Source: Hymenobacter lucidus
GTDB taxonomy: Bacteria; Bacteroidota; Bacteroidia; Cytophagales; Hymenobacteraceae
Direction: 5' to 3'
NCBI RefSeq assembly: GCF_020447265.1
Contig: NZ_JAJADR010000002.1
Coordinates: forward strand, 310,001 to 374,000
DNA length: 64,000 bases
Below, in pieces: positions 43,581 to 53,202 of the stretch. Numbering within the stretch: the first letter of the stretch is position 1; the number at the start of each line of letters is the position of its first letter. Made by a program: the position numbers and the translations under genes. The notes below the pieces were generated by a model. The model had not been told where the DNA came from. It saw nothing but the letters and a program-made list of their open reading frames with translations, and made no database searches.

Positions 43581-44915
43581 ATGAAAGTTCTCAAGTTTGG
43601 CGGCACCTCCGTCGGTTCAGCGGAGCGTATGCGCGCCCTGCCCGCTCTTATCCAAGGCTCCGAGCCCCGCATCGTCGTCCTATCGGCCATGTCGGGCACG
43701 ACCAACGCGCTGGTCAACATTGCCAAGCTGCTCTTCGAGGGCGAAACCACGGCGGCCACTTACCAAACCGAAATCCTGCGCCAGCATTACCTCATCGTGG
43801 CCCGCGAGCTGCTCACTGACCCGGCAATTGCCACCGAGGCCATTTCTCACCTCGACGCCTCGTTTAAAACCATCTTCAACCTGACGCGCCACCCTCTTTC
43901 GGCCTCGGGCGAGCGGGTGATTCTAGCTCAGGGCGAGCTGCTGAGCACCTTGCTGTTTCACCGCTACTACACCCGCGTGCTGGGCGAAGAGGCCATTTTG
44001 CTGCCTGCCCTCGACTTTATGCGCCTCGATAAAAACGACGAGCCCGACGGCGACTACATCGAGCAGCACCTGGCGCAGGTCTTGGCCCCGTACGCCGGCC
44101 AGCAGCTGTTTATCACCCAGGGCTACATCTGCCGCAATGCCAACGGCGACATCGACAACCTCAAGCGCGGCGGCTCCGACTACTCGGCCTCACTGATCGG
44201 GGCGGCGGCCCACGCCGAGGAAATCCAGATCTGGACCGATATTGACGGGCTGCACAACAACGACCCGCGGGTGGTAGAAGGCACCTACCCGATTCGGGAA
44301 TTGTCGTTTGACGAGGCCGCCGAGCTGGCCTATTTCGGGGCCAAGATTCTGCACCCCAGCTCTATTCTGCCCGCCGCCAAGCACGGCATTCCGGTGCGGC
44401 TGCTGAACACAATGCAGCCCGAAGCGCCCGGCACCCTGATTTCAACCCACACCGGCGACGAAGCCATCAAGGCTGTGGCGGCCAAAGACGGGCTGGTGGC
44501 CATCAAGATCAAGTCGAGCCGGATGCTGCTGGCCCACGGCTTTTTGCGCAGCGTATTCGAGGTATTTGAGCGCTACCGCACGCCCATCGACATGATTACC
44601 ACCTCTGAAGTGGCCGTGTCGCTCACCATTGACGACGCGACGCACCTGGCCGAAATCCTGGAGGAGCTGCGCAACTTCGGGGCCGTGGAAGTGGATGAGC
44701 AACAAACCATTGTGTGCCTGGTTGGCAACCTGATTCAGGAAAACAACGGCTCGGCCTGGCTGGTGTTTAATGCGTTGAAGAACATTCCGCTGCGCATGAT
44801 TTCCTACGGCGGCTCGCCCAACAACATCAGCATTCTGATTCACAGCAGCTACAAAGAGCAGGCGTTGAAAGCCCTGAATGCGGGGTTGTTCCAGCAGCGG
44901 GCCGTAGCGCCGTAG
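43581..44915 (+). CDS. lysC: Aspartate kinase
   Basis: 444 residues. It phosphorylates aspartate in the first step to lysine, threonine and methionine. The kinase motif KFGGTSVGSAERM is at 5-17, with FITQGYICRN, GGSDYSASLIGAA and the aspartate-binding TDIDGLHNNDPR. Two ACT domains follow (about 305-440), the usual sites of lysine or threonine inhibition. lysA follows by 52 bp on the same strand. Confidence 0.95.
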   Translation: MKVLKFGGTSVGSAERMRALPALIQGSEPRIVVLSAMSGTTNALVNIAKLLFEGETTAATYQTEILRQHYLIVARELLTDPAIATEAISHLDASFKTIFNLTRHPLSASGERVILAQGELLSTLLFHRYYTRVLGEEAILLPALDFMRLDKNDEPDGDYIEQHLAQVLAPYAGQQLFITQGYICRNANGDIDNLKRGGSDYSASLIGAAAHAEEIQIWTDIDGLHNNDPRVVEGTYPIRELSFDEAAELAYFGAKILHPSSILPAAKHGIPVRLLNTMQPEAPGTLISTHTGDEAIKAVAAKDGLVAIKIKSSRMLLAHGFLRSVFEVFERYRTPIDMITTSEVAVSLTIDDATHLAEILEELRNFGAVEVDEQQTIVCLVGNLIQENNGSAWLVFNALKNIPLRMISYGGSPNNISILIHSSYKEQALKALNAGLFQQRAVAP

Positions 44916-44967
44916 TGTGGCGCAGCCGGCTTGCGCCCCTTTGTTTTCGTTATTTAGTACCCCCTAC

Positions 44968-46113
44968 ATGAGCTTTTCCCTTCCGGCCGATGCCGCGTCC
45001 CGGCCAACGCCCTTTTACCTTTACGATCTGGCTTTGCTGGACCGTACTTTGGCCGCTGTGCAGCAGGCTGCCCGCCCGCGCGACATTCACGTGCATTACG
45101 CCCTGAAAGCCAATGCCAACGCGCCCCTGTTGGAACGCATCCGCCAACACGGCCTGGGCGCCGACTGCGTAAGCGGCCCCGAGGTGCAACGCGCCCTTGA
45201 TACGGGTTTTGCGCCCCAGGATGTGGTTTTTGCCGGCGTGGGCAAGTCGGATGCGGAAATAAACCTGGCGCTGGCCGCCGATATCTGGTGCTTCAACGCC
45301 GAATCGGTGGAGGAGCTGGTGGTGCTCAACGAACTGGCCGCCGCCCAGGGCCGCCGCACGCGGGTGGCGCTGCGCATCAACCCCAACGTGGACGCGCACA
45401 CCCACCACTACATCACCACGGGTCTGGATGCCAACAAGTTCGGCATTGGCCTGAACGATTTGGCCGCCGTGCTGGACTTACTGGCTACGCTGCCTCAGCT
45501 GGAATTGGTAGGACTGCACACCCACATCGGCTCCCAGATTACCAACCTGAGCGTATTCGGGGAGCTGAGCCGCAAGCTGAACGAGGTGCAAACCTGGCTC
45601 GAAAGCCGGGGCCACCAGCTGCCTCACCTCAACCTGGGCGGCGGCCTGGGCATCGACTACCACAACCCCGACACGCAGGCCATTCCCGATTTTGAGGCCT
45701 ATTTCCGGATGTTTGAGCAGCACCTGGTGCGCCGCCCCGGCCAGCAGGTACACGTCGAGCTGGGCCGCTCCATCGTGGCCCAGTGCGGGGCCTTGGTGAG
45801 CAAGGTACTCTACGTAAAGCGCAGTCAGCAAACCAGTTTCGCCATCCTCGACGCGGGCATGACCGAGCTGATCCGCCCGGCCCTCTACGGCAGCTACCAC
45901 CAGATTCAGAACTTAACCAGCACCGGCTCCAAGCAGCTCTACGACGTGGTGGGGCCCATCTGCGAGTCGTCCGACACCTTTGGCCGCGAAGTGGCCCTGC
46001 CCGAAACCCGTCGCGGCGACCTGGTCGTGATTCGCTCGGCCGGCGCATACGGCGAGGTTATGGCGTCGAATTATAACCTGCGCGAAAAGGCCGAAGCGGT
46101 GTACGTGGGGTAG
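44968..46113 (+). CDS. lysA: Diaminopimelate decarboxylase
   Basis: 381 residues from the ATG at 44968; a GTG 51 bp upstream is in frame but poorer. A PLP enzyme that makes lysine from meso-diaminopimelate. The Schiff-base lysine is K47 in HYALKANANA; HTHIGSQITN, LNLGGGLGIDY, GPICESSDTFG (catalytic Cys) and GAYGEVMASNYN all match. It is slightly shorter than average. It forms an operon with lysC, closed by a strong terminator. Confidence 0.95.
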   Translation: MSFSLPADAASRPTPFYLYDLALLDRTLAAVQQAARPRDIHVHYALKANANAPLLERIRQHGLGADCVSGPEVQRALDTGFAPQDVVFAGVGKSDAEINLALAADIWCFNAESVEELVVLNELAAAQGRRTRVALRINPNVDAHTHHYITTGLDANKFGIGLNDLAAVLDLLATLPQLELVGLHTHIGSQITNLSVFGELSRKLNEVQTWLESRGHQLPHLNLGGGLGIDYHNPDTQAIPDFEAYFRMFEQHLVRRPGQQVHVELGRSIVAQCGALVSKVLYVKRSQQTSFAILDAGMTELIRPALYGSYHQIQNLTSTGSKQLYDVVGPICESSDTFGREVALPETRRGDLVVIRSAGAYGEVMASNYNLREKAEAVYVG

Positions 46114-46130
46114 GTCCTGGGCTTTTGCCT

Positions 46131-46176
46131 AAAAGAACGTCATTCCGAGCGAAGCCGAGGAATGACGTTCTTTTTT
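46131..46176. terminator. Two-way terminator after lysA
   Basis: A perfect 16-bp stem, AAAAGAACGTCATTCC with its complement (46159-46174), and a 12-base loop, flanked by A and T runs, between converging genes. Confidence 0.92.
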
Positions 46177-46192
46177 ATTACCACCCACTACC

Positions 46193-47857
46193 CTACTGCC
46201 AGCCGCTATAGTAGATAACCCAGGGGCCGAGGTGCTCCTGCAACGGGAAGTAGGGCAGCATCCAGGCCCGGAAATCTTCCAGCTCGCCTTTGGAAATCAA
46301 TACCGGGTGCTGGGCCAGCAGGCTTTTCAGGTAGCGCTGCTGGGTAGAGTCGTTCACGTTTACCAGCACTTTTTGCCAGCTGCTGTCGGCCTCAAACTGG
46401 GTTTCACGCTTCAAATCGTCGTTGTCGTGCACGAGCGTGACGGGCATGGTATTGAGCTCAAAAGCCAGGGACGGCAGCAGCTCGTCGTAGACCAGCACCC
46501 GGCGCTGGTCGAGGCCCTGGGCGCGCAGCCACGCGGCCACAGGGCGCGTGCTGCCGGCCGCCAGCTGGTTCTGGTGCAGCACCGATTTGGCCGTGAGCAG
46601 CAGCGTGAGGGCAAAAACGACCGTAAGAGCCAGCAGGCGCGGGGCCACGCGCACCTGGTTCCAGAGCAGCTGCTGGAGCACCAGCGCCACGATACCGGCG
46701 GCGGGCCACAAAGACGTGAGGGGCGTAATTTCCAGCGGTATTCCCAGCGCGCCACTCAGCGCCGGCAGCATGCACAGGCCCGCCAGCAGCAAACCCAGCA
46801 CCCCGCTCATGGCCACGTACCAGCGGTAAAGCACGGCATCAGTCAGCCGGCCCAGGTAGTACACCGTGAGCAGCGCCAGGCCGGGAAAAATGGGCAGCAG
46901 GTAAAGCAGCAGCTTAGATTTGGCCAAAGAGAAAAACACCAGCGGCACCAGCACCCAGAACACCAGCACGTTGCGCCACTGCTGCGGCACCTCGGCCCAG
47001 CGCGTGCGCACCAGCTGCGTGAGCAGGGCCACCACCCACGGCAAACTGCCCACGGGCACCAGCACCAGGTAAAACCACCACGGCTTGGCCCGCTTAAAGG
47101 CATCGGCATTGGCAAACCGGTCGGCCGTTTGCTTGCGCAGAAAATAATCCAGGAACTCCCGGTTTTCAGCCGCCAGGTATACATACCAGCTCAGCCCGAT
47201 GACTAGCAGCAACACCACGCCCGCCGCGTGATGCCAGGTGAAAGGCCGCCGGGGCTGGCGTTGGCGGAAATAATGCCCCACGACCACCATCAGCGGTAGC
47301 ACCGCGCCCACCGGGCCTTTGGTGAGAAAAGCCAGGCCCAGCCCCAGCCAGAACAAATAGAACCAGCGCCAGCCCCCCCCGTGTAGGTAGCGCAGAATAC
47401 TGTAGGCTGCCACCAGCTCCAGGGTCATCAGGTAGGCATCCGTGGTGAGGTTCAGGGCCGAAATGAGCACCACGGGCAGCGTGCCGTAGAGCATAGCGCC
47501 GGCCAGGGCAAAGCGCTTATCCTGCTCAAAAAGCAGCTTGCCCAGCCCATACACCAGCACCACCTGCGCCAGCACGGCCAGCACGGCCAACAGCCGGGCT
47601 CCCACCGCCGTGGGGCCGGCCAGCGCCAGGCCGGCCGCCGTGAGCCAATACGTAACCGGGGGTTTGTGGAAGTGCTGAATACCCAGCAGCCGCGGGTGCA
47701 GCCAGTCGCCGGAGGCCAGCATTTCGCGGCCGATTTCGGCGTAGCGGGCTTCGCTGCTTTCCAGTACGCCCCAGCTGCCCAGCACCAGCAGCAGGCCCGC
47801 GCCCAGGGCCAGTACAAACAACCAAAGCCAGGTACGGGCGGAAAAAGAAGCGGGCAT
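46193..47857 (-). CDS. GT39/ArnT-like membrane glycosyltransferase
   Basis: 554 residues, start at the ATG at 47857. Some twelve transmembrane helices are visible, and the first periplasmic loop carries ESSEARYAEIGREMLASGDW and HFHKPPVTYW, the acidic and KPP motifs of ArnT/PMT-type enzymes (GT39/GT83). These move a sugar from a polyprenyl-phosphate carrier to lipid A or protein at the periplasmic face. The acceptor is not known. The C-terminal domain after the last helix is about 120 residues. Divergent from the SDR gene. Confidence 0.9.
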   Translation of the reverse strand: MPASFSARTWLWLFVLALGAGLLLVLGSWGVLESSEARYAEIGREMLASGDWLHPRLLGIQHFHKPPVTYWLTAAGLALAGPTAVGARLLAVLAVLAQVVLVYGLGKLLFEQDKRFALAGAMLYGTLPVVLISALNLTTDAYLMTLELVAAYSILRYLHGGGWRWFYLFWLGLGLAFLTKGPVGAVLPLMVVVGHYFRQRQPRRPFTWHHAAGVVLLLVIGLSWYVYLAAENREFLDYFLRKQTADRFANADAFKRAKPWWFYLVLVPVGSLPWVVALLTQLVRTRWAEVPQQWRNVLVFWVLVPLVFFSLAKSKLLLYLLPIFPGLALLTVYYLGRLTDAVLYRWYVAMSGVLGLLLAGLCMLPALSGALGIPLEITPLTSLWPAAGIVALVLQQLLWNQVRVAPRLLALTVVFALTLLLTAKSVLHQNQLAAGSTRPVAAWLRAQGLDQRRVLVYDELLPSLAFELNTMPVTLVHDNDDLKRETQFEADSSWQKVLVNVNDSTQQRYLKSLLAQHPVLISKGELEDFRAWMLPYFPLQEHLGPWVIYYSGWQ

Positions 47858-47985
47858 ACTGAAGGAGAATAAACCAGAAAGAGCCACGAAGGTAGCCAGA
47901 AAGCCCCGCTGTGGCTACCCCGCAACCAAACCCGGCACCAGTGGTTGTACTTAGCAGTATCACGCCCGTAGCCCCGCCCTGCCCT

Positions 47986-49467
47986 ATGAAAATCCTGCTC
48001 ACTGGTGCCAACGGCTACATTGGCCGCCGCCTGCTGCCGCTGCTGGTGGAAGCCGGCCACGAGGTAGTGTGCCTCGTGCGCGACCCGCGCCGCTTCGAGC
48101 TGCCCGAGTGGCTGCGCGCTCAGGTAACGGTGTGCGCCGGCGACCTGCTGCAACCCGAAACCCTGCAGAGCCTGCCCCGCGACATTGAGGCGGCTTACTA
48201 CCTGGTGCACTCCATGAGCGGCCACGACCAGGATTTCTTCCGGGCCGAGCAGCTGTCGGCCCGCCACTTCACCGACTACCTCGACCACACCACTGCCCGG
48301 CAGGTGATTTACCTCAGCGGTATTGCCAACGACCGGAACCTGTCGGCCCACCTTCGCTCCCGCAAGGCCGTGGAAAAGGTGCTGCGCAAAGCCCAGCGCG
48401 CGGCCGTTACGGTGCTACGGGCCAGCATCATCATCGGCTCGGGCTCGGCTTCGTTCGAGATTATCCGGGACCTGGTCGAGAAGCTGCCGCTCATGATTAC
48501 CCCGCGCTGGCTTAACTCGCGTTGCCAGCCCATCGGCATCCGCGACGTGATGCACTACCTCACCGCCGTGCTGCTCCACCCCGATTGTATGGGCGAAACC
48601 TTTGACATCGGCGGGCCCGACGTGCTGACCTACAAGGAAATGCTGCTGGGCCTAGCCGCCGAGCGGGGCTACCGGCGCTACATCGTCACGGTGCCGGTGC
48701 TCACGCCGCGGCTGTCGTCGTGGTGGCTCTTTCTGGTCACACGCACCACGTTTTCATTGGCCCAGAGCTTGGTGGAAAGCCTGCGCAACGACACAGTAGT
48801 GGCCCTCAAACGCAGCATTACCCAGGTACTGCCCCACCAGTGCATGAGTTACCGCGAAGCCCTGGCCCTGGCTTTCACCCGCATCGAGCAAAACGAGGTT
48901 ATCAGCAGCTGGAGCGACGCGGTGAGTAGCGGGGTGATAGAAAAGAACTACATGGATTTCGTGCAGATTCCGCAGCACGGCATGCTCACCGACCGGCAGG
49001 AGCTACGCTTCAGCCGCTCCCCCGAGGAAGTATTGCAGAATATCTGGAGCATCGGCGGGCAACGAGGCTGGTATAAAGTCGACTGGCTCTGGCGCATCCG
49101 GGGGCTTATGGACAAGGCCGTGGGCGGCGTGGGTTTGCGCCGGGGCCGCCGCTCGCCCACCAGTCTGCGCCCCGGCGACCCGCTCGACTTCTGGCGCGTG
49201 CTCGTGGCCGACCGCGCCGGCCGCCGGCTGCTGCTCTACGCCGAAATGAAGCTCCCCGGCGAAGCCTGGCTACAATTCCGCATTCTCGACAACGCCGACG
49301 GTACCCACACCCTGGAGCAGCTGGCCGCCTTCCGGCCTCGGGGCCTGGCCGGCCGCCTCTATTGGTACTCCCTGGTGCCCTTTCACGCGGTTATTTTCAA
49401 AGGCATGGTCGAGAATATCGTGCAATATGATGAGGCCAAGGCCGCCCCGCCGAGCGTGCCGGTGTAG
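47986..49467 (+). CDS. SDR-family oxidoreductase with C-terminal DUF2867 domain
   Basis: 493 residues. The N-terminal 300 are an atypical SDR: MKILLTGANGYIGRRLLP (GxxGxxG), VYLSGIA-like strand, and RASIIIGSGSASFEIIRDL. The C-terminal 150 carry the DUF2867 domain (GWYKVDWLWRIRG, DFWRVLVADRAGRRLLLYAEMKLPGEAWLQFRIL). This fused form is widespread but its substrate is unknown. It ends near the 49468-49769 intergenic region. Confidence 0.88.
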   Translation: MKILLTGANGYIGRRLLPLLVEAGHEVVCLVRDPRRFELPEWLRAQVTVCAGDLLQPETLQSLPRDIEAAYYLVHSMSGHDQDFFRAEQLSARHFTDYLDHTTARQVIYLSGIANDRNLSAHLRSRKAVEKVLRKAQRAAVTVLRASIIIGSGSASFEIIRDLVEKLPLMITPRWLNSRCQPIGIRDVMHYLTAVLLHPDCMGETFDIGGPDVLTYKEMLLGLAAERGYRRYIVTVPVLTPRLSSWWLFLVTRTTFSLAQSLVESLRNDTVVALKRSITQVLPHQCMSYREALALAFTRIEQNEVISSWSDAVSSGVIEKNYMDFVQIPQHGMLTDRQELRFSRSPEEVLQNIWSIGGQRGWYKVDWLWRIRGLMDKAVGGVGLRRGRRSPTSLRPGDPLDFWRVLVADRAGRRLLLYAEMKLPGEAWLQFRILDNADGTHTLEQLAAFRPRGLAGRLYWYSLVPFHAVIFKGMVENIVQYDEAKAAPPSVPV

Positions 49468-49769
49468 CCAGTAAGTACTGGAACGTCCTGTCGAACAGCG
49501 TGAGACATCTCGCGTGCTGCTGTTGCCGAGCCAACCCGTTATGCTGAGCGTAACGCAGTGGCGTCGAGGCATCTCCACAGTTTCGTTGCTCTGGCTCTGA
49601 TTACCAGTGAAGTAGAGATGCTTCGGCGCTGCTTTATTCGCAGAATGCTCGAAATGCCGTGCCTATTCCCAGCTGGTTACTGAGGCCCAAATAGTGTATA
49701 TTAGCTAGGCGGCCCCGCAACCTGCTCCCTGGCTCTGGCGCGCCCGCCCTACCGGTTATTCCAGCAGTT
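49468..49769. repeat. Intergenic region with degenerate palindromic repeat
   Basis: This 302-bp gap has no gene. It contains fragments of an inverted-repeat family: AGGCATCTCCAC at about 49568 and GTAGAGATGCTTCG at about 49612 are partial complements, and a GTTATGCTGAGCGTAACGCA stretch precedes them. The last 90 bp before the next start probably hold its promoter. Confidence 0.5.
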
Positions 49770-51650
49770 ATGGTCCCTCCTCTACTCCTATCAGCGTGGT
49801 ACTGGGCCGTACCGGCCGGTTCCGGCTACGATTTCTACACGTTGTGCTATGTGCTGGCCTTCGTGCTGAATCTACTGCTGCTGGTGTGGGAAGGTCACCG
49901 GCGCGGCTACCCCATGCGCACCTGGCTGGTGCTGCTGGCCTGTACTACGCTCACCTTTATTCTGGGCACCAAGCTGCTGGCCTTTTCCCCCGCCGAGTGG
50001 CAGGTGCTGCTGCACACCGGCCACTGGCCCAGTTCTGGAGCCCGCACGGTGCTGGGCGGGGCGCTGGCCGGCACCCTTACACTGCTGCTCCTGCGCCGGC
50101 CGTTCGGGTTTAGCTGGCACGTATTCGACGCCTTCACGCTGCCTATGTGCGCCGCCCTGATGGTGCAGTGCGTGGGCTGCACCCTTACCGGCTGCTGTTT
50201 CGGCGAGCTGACTACCGGCAGCTGGGGCATCACCTACCCGCCCGGCACGCTGCCTTATATGTGGCAGGCTTCCCGCGGCCTGCTTCCCGTGGGGGCCGCG
50301 CAGTCGTTACCCATTCACCCTACCCAGCTCTACTCCTTGCTGCTGGCCGGGGCTGTAGGGGCCGTATTGCTGCTGAATCAGCACCGCGCCTGGCCCGGCG
50401 GCAGCCGGCGCCTGCTTCACCTGGGGCTGCTGCTCACGGGCCGGTTTTTCATCGAGTTCTGGCGCGACCCCGCCGGCGAGCAGGTGGGCGCGGCTTTGCG
50501 GCTGCACGGGGGCCTGCTACTCAAGCAGGTGCAGTGGGCCCTGCTGGTGCTGGCCCCAGTGGCGCTGGGCTGGTGGGCGTGGCTGGTGGCCCGCACAGAC
50601 CGCACCCCGCAGCAGACCGAAACCATTCCCGGGCAGAACCCCGTGCGCAACCTGCTGGCCGTGGCCGCGCTGCTGGCCCTCACGGCCTGGCTGGGGCCCT
50701 ACGCCCTCACCAGGCCCGAGGTGCTAGTGATAAAAGGCATCCTACTGACGGTGCTGGCCCTGGAAGGGGACGCGCTGCTGCTGGGCCTCACGACTCACGC
50801 CGCCCACCCACACCGCGCCGTGTTGCCGCTCTGCTTGGCCGGCATAGTGCTGGTGCTCACCAGCCAGATACCCGCCGACTCGGCCCGGTCGGGAACTTAT
50901 TTTTCCTTCACCCCGGGCATCGTGGCGGGCAGCTATGATGAGGACGTAACCTACGCGAGCAGTGGCGGCTGCTCGAGCGGCTCTACCCCACAGCCTGTAC
51001 GGGCAGGCTACTACCACGGCTACCAGGCCGTGGGCGGCGAGGTGGCCTACACCAAGCCCAGCCGCCGGCCCGGCCGCACCACCTACGGCATGGGCGTGTG
51101 GGCTGGCCGCGAATACGTAAACGTGCAGCCCCTCACACCCGGTGCCCCTTTCCCGACGGCCAGCCCCAGTGACGGCCAGCGCCACCTGCTGCTCGATTTC
51201 AACCCCTACCTGGAGCGGGACCGGGTCCGCCCCGGCGGGTTTGGCTACGGACTGCGGCTGGGGTTTCATGTAGGCGAGTTGGGCCATTCCGCACCTAAAG
51301 ACGCGACACTTAATCTGCGCACGGTAAGTTTCATGCCCGATGTGAAGCTCTGGATTGGCGTGCGGCGTAGCCTGTTCGGGCAGATTGATGTGGGCACCGG
51401 GCCGCTGGCAATGGGCAACCTCACCAGTCGCTTTGCGCTCGGCTCGGGCCTGGGCTCCGACTGGAACCACTCCGTGCTGGGCGGCGTAGCTTTATCGGAC
51501 CACAACACGGGCTCGACAATGGGCTTTCTGAGTGCGAGCTTCCCGCTGGGCACTACCGGCTTGTGGCTCGAACCCTACGCCGCCACCAATTTTGGCCGGC
51601 ACCGGCAGGCCCTGTTCCGGCTGCAATACCGCCTTAGTGCCCGCCATTAG
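49770..51650 (+). CDS. Lgt-like diacylglyceryl transferase fused to a probable beta-barrel domain
   Basis: 626 residues. Residues 1-280 are an Lgt-family region with about seven helices, including GCTLTGCCFGELTTGSWG (the GCC-x-G variant), PIHPTQLYSLL and GRFFIEFWR, with the Arg and Glu of the last motif in place. The Arg that normally precedes the Asn/Gly motif is replaced by Gln (MVQCVGC). Two to three further helices follow to about 370. From about 375 the chain is a run of beta strands with alternating hydrophobicity ending in ALFRLQYRLSARH, like a small outer-membrane barrel. The fusion is unusual. True Lgt activity is uncertain. Confidence 0.8.
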   Translation: MVPPLLLSAWYWAVPAGSGYDFYTLCYVLAFVLNLLLLVWEGHRRGYPMRTWLVLLACTTLTFILGTKLLAFSPAEWQVLLHTGHWPSSGARTVLGGALAGTLTLLLLRRPFGFSWHVFDAFTLPMCAALMVQCVGCTLTGCCFGELTTGSWGITYPPGTLPYMWQASRGLLPVGAAQSLPIHPTQLYSLLLAGAVGAVLLLNQHRAWPGGSRRLLHLGLLLTGRFFIEFWRDPAGEQVGAALRLHGGLLLKQVQWALLVLAPVALGWWAWLVARTDRTPQQTETIPGQNPVRNLLAVAALLALTAWLGPYALTRPEVLVIKGILLTVLALEGDALLLGLTTHAAHPHRAVLPLCLAGIVLVLTSQIPADSARSGTYFSFTPGIVAGSYDEDVTYASSGGCSSGSTPQPVRAGYYHGYQAVGGEVAYTKPSRRPGRTTYGMGVWAGREYVNVQPLTPGAPFPTASPSDGQRHLLLDFNPYLERDRVRPGGFGYGLRLGFHVGELGHSAPKDATLNLRTVSFMPDVKLWIGVRRSLFGQIDVGTGPLAMGNLTSRFALGSGLGSDWNHSVLGGVALSDHNTGSTMGFLSASFPLGTTGLWLEPYAATNFGRHRQALFRLQYRLSARH

Positions 51651-51662
51651 CCGGTATTTGCC

Positions 51663-51890
51663 TCAGCCTAGCCGCCGCCACAGCCAGAGCAGCAAGCTCA
51701 GCACGATGCTCACCAGCAGCATCGACGCCAGCGGGGCGTAGAGCCGGAAGCCGGGCCGCTCGATGCGGATGTCGCCGGGCAGGCGGCCAAACCAGCCCAG
51801 CAGACTGCCACCGCCCAGCCAGAGAAAAGCACCGAGGGCCACGAGGAGCAAGCCGGCGGCCACGAGGAATTTACCGAGTTGGGGAGTCAT
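51663..51890 (-). CDS. DUF2905 membrane protein
   Basis: 75 residues with two transmembrane helices. The conserved DUF2905 layout is present: GKFLVAAGLLLVALGAFLW, then GRLPGDIRIERPGFRLYAPLASMLLVS. Function unknown; inner membrane. Its stop is 12 bp from the end of the converging Lgt-like gene. Confidence 0.9.
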   Translation of the reverse strand: MTPQLGKFLVAAGLLLVALGAFLWLGGGSLLGWFGRLPGDIRIERPGFRLYAPLASMLLVSIVLSLLLWLWRRLG

Positions 51891-51914
51891 GACAAGCGGA
51901 GTTGATTGCCAGCA

Positions 51915-52229
51915 TTACCAATATTGCATACCCAACACAAAGGCTCCGACTAGCGCGGCGTAGATGCCCAGCGCCAGCCATTCGCCCGGGTTACGGAAGT
52001 CGTAGGGCACCCGTTTGCGGGCGGCCTGCTGTAGTAGAATGGACAGGTACAGCCCGCCCGTGGTAAGGAGTAGCGCCACCCACTGCGGCACCGTTTGGCG
52101 AAACAGCAGCAGCATGCCCAGCATCGGCAGCAGCCCTACCACGTAGCCCGGAAAGCGCGCCTTGAACAACGCAGCGGGCGTAGCCGGGGGTGGCGGCAGC
52201 GGCTGGGGTTTCGGTGGTTTCTTGGCCAT
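51915..52229 (-). CDS. Small membrane protein, unknown function
   Basis: 104 residues. A basic Pro-rich N-terminus (MAKKPPKPQPLPPPPATPAA) is followed by three likely membrane helices (GYVVGLLPMLGMLLLF, WVALLLTTGGLYLSILL, LALGIYAALVGAFVLGM). It stands 24 bp from the DUF2905 gene in the same direction, so they are probably cotranscribed. Confidence 0.75.
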   Translation of the reverse strand: MAKKPPKPQPLPPPPATPAALFKARFPGYVVGLLPMLGMLLLFRQTVPQWVALLLTTGGLYLSILLQQAARKRVPYDFRNPGEWLALGIYAALVGAFVLGMQYW

Positions 52230-52260
52230 TGGAGAGGTTAAGTTGTTGCGCCCAGTATTT

Positions 52261-53202
52261 CTAACGCATCAATTGCCATGACTGGGTACGCCGCAGCTTA
52301 TGTAGCAGCACATATACCTGCTGCAAACCAAAGGTTCCTTGCTGCCCTTCGTCACTTATTCTTTTAACTTTTCCACCATCGTAGGTAATAGTCAAGTAGC
52401 CATGCGGAACATGGTTAATAGACATTTCATAGCTCTCCTTAATTACTGGAAAATTCAGGTAGTTGAGCAGACCGACTAATTGCTGATAGTCCTGGATATT
52501 AATCGTTGTCTGCCTCTTTTCAAATACTTTATTAGCCTTATCTAAAATATTATATTCCTCAAAGGAATGAGTTGCGTTTCGTAGCGAATCGACACTTAAG
52601 ATTATTCGCCTTGAAGTATGATAGACAGAATACGATTCATACTCAATATTCTCGATATTATAAATCTGTGGTTTTGCATTATACTCAATAAATCCGCCAA
52701 ACCGATGAGTAAGAACGAAGTTCTGACGACCTTTTAAGCGCTTATCATTGTAATCTGGTTTGCCAAAATCGTAATATGACAGCAATGGCATAGAGCCTAC
52801 AAGGCTGATTTCAGGAACTGCTGCTACTCGACGAAACTGCCGTGAAAATGGCTCAACATAAAATTGATTGTTGCCCGAATCTAGAACACATAGCACTTTG
52901 CTACGCTTGTGATGGAGGCCAATTACTATTAAATCGGTATAGCCATTTCCGTCGAAGTCAGCCTTAGCCCATGCTTTTACGCCCGCTTTGCGATACTGCT
53001 TACTCACCCGCTTATCCTCAAAAACCAAAGCAGAGCTAACCGTGAATGTTTTGTAGTATTCATTAACGGAATTAACCAAGGCTTGCACCTCGGCATCCGT
53101 TGCGGCAACGTCTATTTTACTTGGCATAGCTTGGCCATGCGCCCTGCTCATCAGAAAGCAACCAGCAACTATAACCAGACGGACACTTATAGTCTTATTC
53201 AT
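52261..53202 (-). CDS. Secreted protein with FG-GAP-like motif and DUF6438-like C-terminus
   Basis: 313 residues with a signal peptide ending SRAHGQ. AWAKADFDGNGYTDLIVIG is an FG-GAP/VCBS-type calcium loop, and the end (LTITYDGGKVKRISDEGQQGTFGLQQVYVLLHKLRRTQSW) matches DUF6438, a domain of unknown function seen in Bacteroidota. GC is clearly lower than in the flanking genes. The start overlaps the topB stop (TAATG), so translation is coupled even though the functions differ. Confidence 0.72.
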   Translation of the reverse strand: MNKTISVRLVIVAGCFLMSRAHGQAMPSKIDVAATDAEVQALVNSVNEYYKTFTVSSALVFEDKRVSKQYRKAGVKAWAKADFDGNGYTDLIVIGLHHKRSKVLCVLDSGNNQFYVEPFSRQFRRVAAVPEISLVGSMPLLSYYDFGKPDYNDKRLKGRQNFVLTHRFGGFIEYNAKPQIYNIENIEYESYSVYHTSRRIILSVDSLRNATHSFEEYNILDKANKVFEKRQTTINIQDYQQLVGLLNYLNFPVIKESYEMSINHVPHGYLTITYDGGKVKRISDEGQQGTFGLQQVYVLLHKLRRTQSWQLMR

